DNA of 64,000 nt from Selaginella tamariscina (lineage: Eukaryota; Streptophyta; Lycopodiopsida; Selaginellales; Selaginellaceae), in NCBI GenBank assembly GCA_003024785.1, contig PUQB01000053.1, forward strand, positions 372,001 to 436,000, read 5' to 3'. The notes below the pieces were generated by a model that was not told the DNA's origin, searched no databases, and worked only from the letters and a program-made list of their open reading frames with translations. The position numbers were made by a program, and so were the translations under genes. Each line of letters begins with the position of its first letter. Position 1 is the stretch's first letter. This document shows positions 61,864-64,000 of the stretch, in pieces.

Positions 61864-63054
61864 TATTAATATATACACATGTGTAAAGGCCGGTGAGTAA
61901 ATTTTGCTTTTATTGTTTGAATATACGTAGAAGAGTTTTGCAGTTAAACTAATGCCGAGTGCATCTCTCTCACACTCACACACACACACACACACAATAA
62001 ATGCTGTCTTTCTATAGAGGTAAACTACTATAGTTTTGAGTCAGTTTTATATATGTAGTATTATTGTGGTGTGAATTTAACTCCTACACACATTGTGTGT
62101 GTCTACCATGTTTTTATATGATACATATAGGTACACACATGCGTACCACGTGTATATGTTTATGTACATGTGTTCATACAAGTTTTGTATATAAGTAAAA
62201 TGCTAAATAGTAAAGTGTAACTTTTCATTTTTTAAAATTTAAATATTGTTTATATCTGTGTGTTATTATATATTACATGTATGTACACACACGCAGAATA
62301 GACGTGCCTGTGTACGTCAACAGAAACCATGATGGTGGAGACAGAGGCGTTGACTGCTTGGTCCCCATACTAAAAAAACTTTAATAATAATGAATAATAA
62401 TATATAATTTTTTTTTTACAATCATTTATAATATGATTCTCACTTTTGTATAGTTTTTTTCAACTGTGTGCGACTGGTGTGGAGAATGTTGTACAAATAC
62501 AAAGGCGACATTGGTACATTAAACCCATGCTGCATATTTTTTTATTATTAATAATTTATTTAAATATGAATTTAATTATGTTTTTTATTATTACATTTAT
62601 ATATATTAGCATACATAAGTCTGTCTTTTATGATTAAATTAAATAGTTGATATATCTGACAAAAGTAGTGGTCCCTTTATTTTTTGTCAAGCTTTTCTAT
62701 AGTGGCATGTAAATATTAGACATTTAAATTAAATTTAAATTAAACTTAATGTATTAAATATACGTTTTAACAACATGGATTTACATATTATTAATACTAT
62801 TACTAATAATAATATTAATGATATAAAAACAGTGAAAAACAAACGGAAATAGACAAGAACGCGTGGATTGCGTACCAAAGGACACGGAATGACAAAAGAC
62901 TAAATTGAGGTATTGATAAGGCTAATATGGTTGATTATGATCTAGTTAATCAGATACGCTAATCTAAATTTGTAAACCCTTAGACATATTTGTTATATAA
63001 ATAGCAATAGTTAGGTGAGTTGAGTTACAGTGTAAGAGAGAGAGAGAGCCTTCC
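61864..63054. other. AT-rich spacer before the subtilase gene
   Basis: The 3' flank of the SLC35F-like gene, a CA microsatellite at 61970-61996, then AT-rich DNA. A possible subtilase core promoter is seen near 62995 (ttatataaatag) with a GA tract at 63035-63048 just upstream of the start codon. No gene seen. Confidence 0.55.
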
Positions 63055-64000
63055 ATGGCTCTCCTTTGTATCTCCTTACTGTTCTTGCTCTACGTCTCCG
63101 GCGTGTATTCGGAGGTATGTGTTTTAAAGGTTTTAAATGTTTTATTAATTCTTTTTTTCACTTTGTTTTTGGATTATCTCTTACAGACTAGATCTCACAT
63201 TGTATACCTGGGCAATTCAAATCCTTCTGTTCACCCCGATGAAATTACAAGCTCGCACTATACACTCCTAACTAACGCACTTGGCAGGTGATTGTTTAGA
63301 TTGTTTACCACGGCTCTTTGATATTTTCTGTGTGTTTTATGTGTTTAACGTTGTGTTAATATGAAACTAGTGTGAAACTGTTGTATTGTATGAGTCAAAC
63401 TTATTCATGTCCTTGTCAACCTTTGCTGCATATTTAAATTAGGTGAAATCCCCACACATGATGTGTCTGGTTGTAGTTATCCATAATTTGCGTCAAATTC
63501 AACGTATGTTCACGTGTATTAGCTGAGCCTATTTATAAATATTTTATATTAATATTAATAATATAGTATAGTTTTTCCTCCGGTGCCATCTTTGTGTGTT
63601 AAGATTTTTATGTTTCATTACCGTTTCAAGGAAATAATTTTATAAGTTAATATTTTATTTTATATACTAAATTTTTATGTGTGTGATGTAACAGTTCCGA
63701 GGCTGCGGAGGAGGCACTTATTTACACCTACAAACACGGCTTTAATGGCTTTGCTGCCAAACTGACTGATGAACAAGTTGCAAGAATCTCTAGTAAGCTT
63801 TGTGTGTGTATGGGTGTGTGTTATCATATAATTATTTATTATATGTAAGACAGTATAATATACAGGGTAACATATATATAATCAACCGTATTTAATAAAA
63901 ATATTAAGAATGCTGTGTATTTCTTCAGCTGAGCATATTAGTAAAATTATTATATAATAATATATTATATATTAACATCATTGTTAATCTTGATGATAAT
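63055..64000 (+). CDS. Subtilisin-like serine protease (SBT), 5' end
   Basis: Three exons seen: 63055-63114, 63187-63287 and 63695-63792. The gene continues past the window. MALLCISLLFLLYVSGVYSE is a clear signal peptide. The inhibitor I9 propeptide follows: SHIVYLGNSNPSVHPDEITS, then HYTLLTNALGSSEAAEEALI, YTYKHGFNGFAAKLTDEQV. Plant subtilases are secreted proteases activated by removal of this propeptide; the Asp, His and Ser catalytic parts lie outside the window. A TATA-like ttatataaat lies about 60 bp upstream. Confidence 0.93.

Overview
The window is nuclear DNA of a vascular land plant. It holds intron-rich genes with GT-AG introns, a plant-type G-alpha subunit, IIIf-type bHLH, FLP-type MYB, WAT1, PPR and subtilase genes, plant tRNAs, and nested Copia and Ty3/Gypsy retroelements in AT-rich spacers. 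A PPR protein built only of 31-residue S-type repeats, and chromoviruses without the usual tRNA-Met priming site, hint at a fern or lycophyte rather than an angiosperm. I cannot name the species.

Layout: 1-9.5 kb is repetitive. A satellite made from LTR-start sequence runs into a Ty3/Gypsy chromovirus (2273-8562, broken), which sits in the 3' part of a Copia element. From 9.5 to 30.1 kb are host genes: a GH123-like/DUF4091 protein (+), a TT8/GL3-like bHLH (-), a PPR protein (+), G-alpha (-), mitochondrial peroxiredoxin IIF (+) and an OTU-type protease (-). From about 31.3 to 44 kb lies a three-layer nest: an old minus-strand Ty3/Gypsy element, a G-rich repeat block inside it, and a young chromovirus (35510-41849, TSD TAAGG) inside that block. 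From 44.9 to 64 kb are host genes again: a TRF-like (TRFL8-type) protein (-), WAT1-related transporter (+), tRNA-Phe, an unrecognised protein (-), an FLP/MYB88-type R2R3-MYB (-), an SLC35F-like transporter (+) with an intronic tRNA-Met, and the start of a subtilase (+).

The best candidate for something new is in the two chromoviruses. In each, the stretch just 3' of the 5' LTR is a perfect reverse complement (15 nt and 13 nt) of a stretch about 30 bp downstream of that LTR's own TATA box. The two pairs differ in sequence but both keep full pairing. This is the layout of self-primed reverse transcription known from Tf1/sushi elements of fungi and vertebrates.

A second window-wide pattern affects interpretation. 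Nearly every host gene carries one-base losses in short homopolymers, mostly G or C, while conserved residues and splice sites are intact. This looks more like consensus sequence error than decay, so host genes are called as genes rather than pseudogenes.
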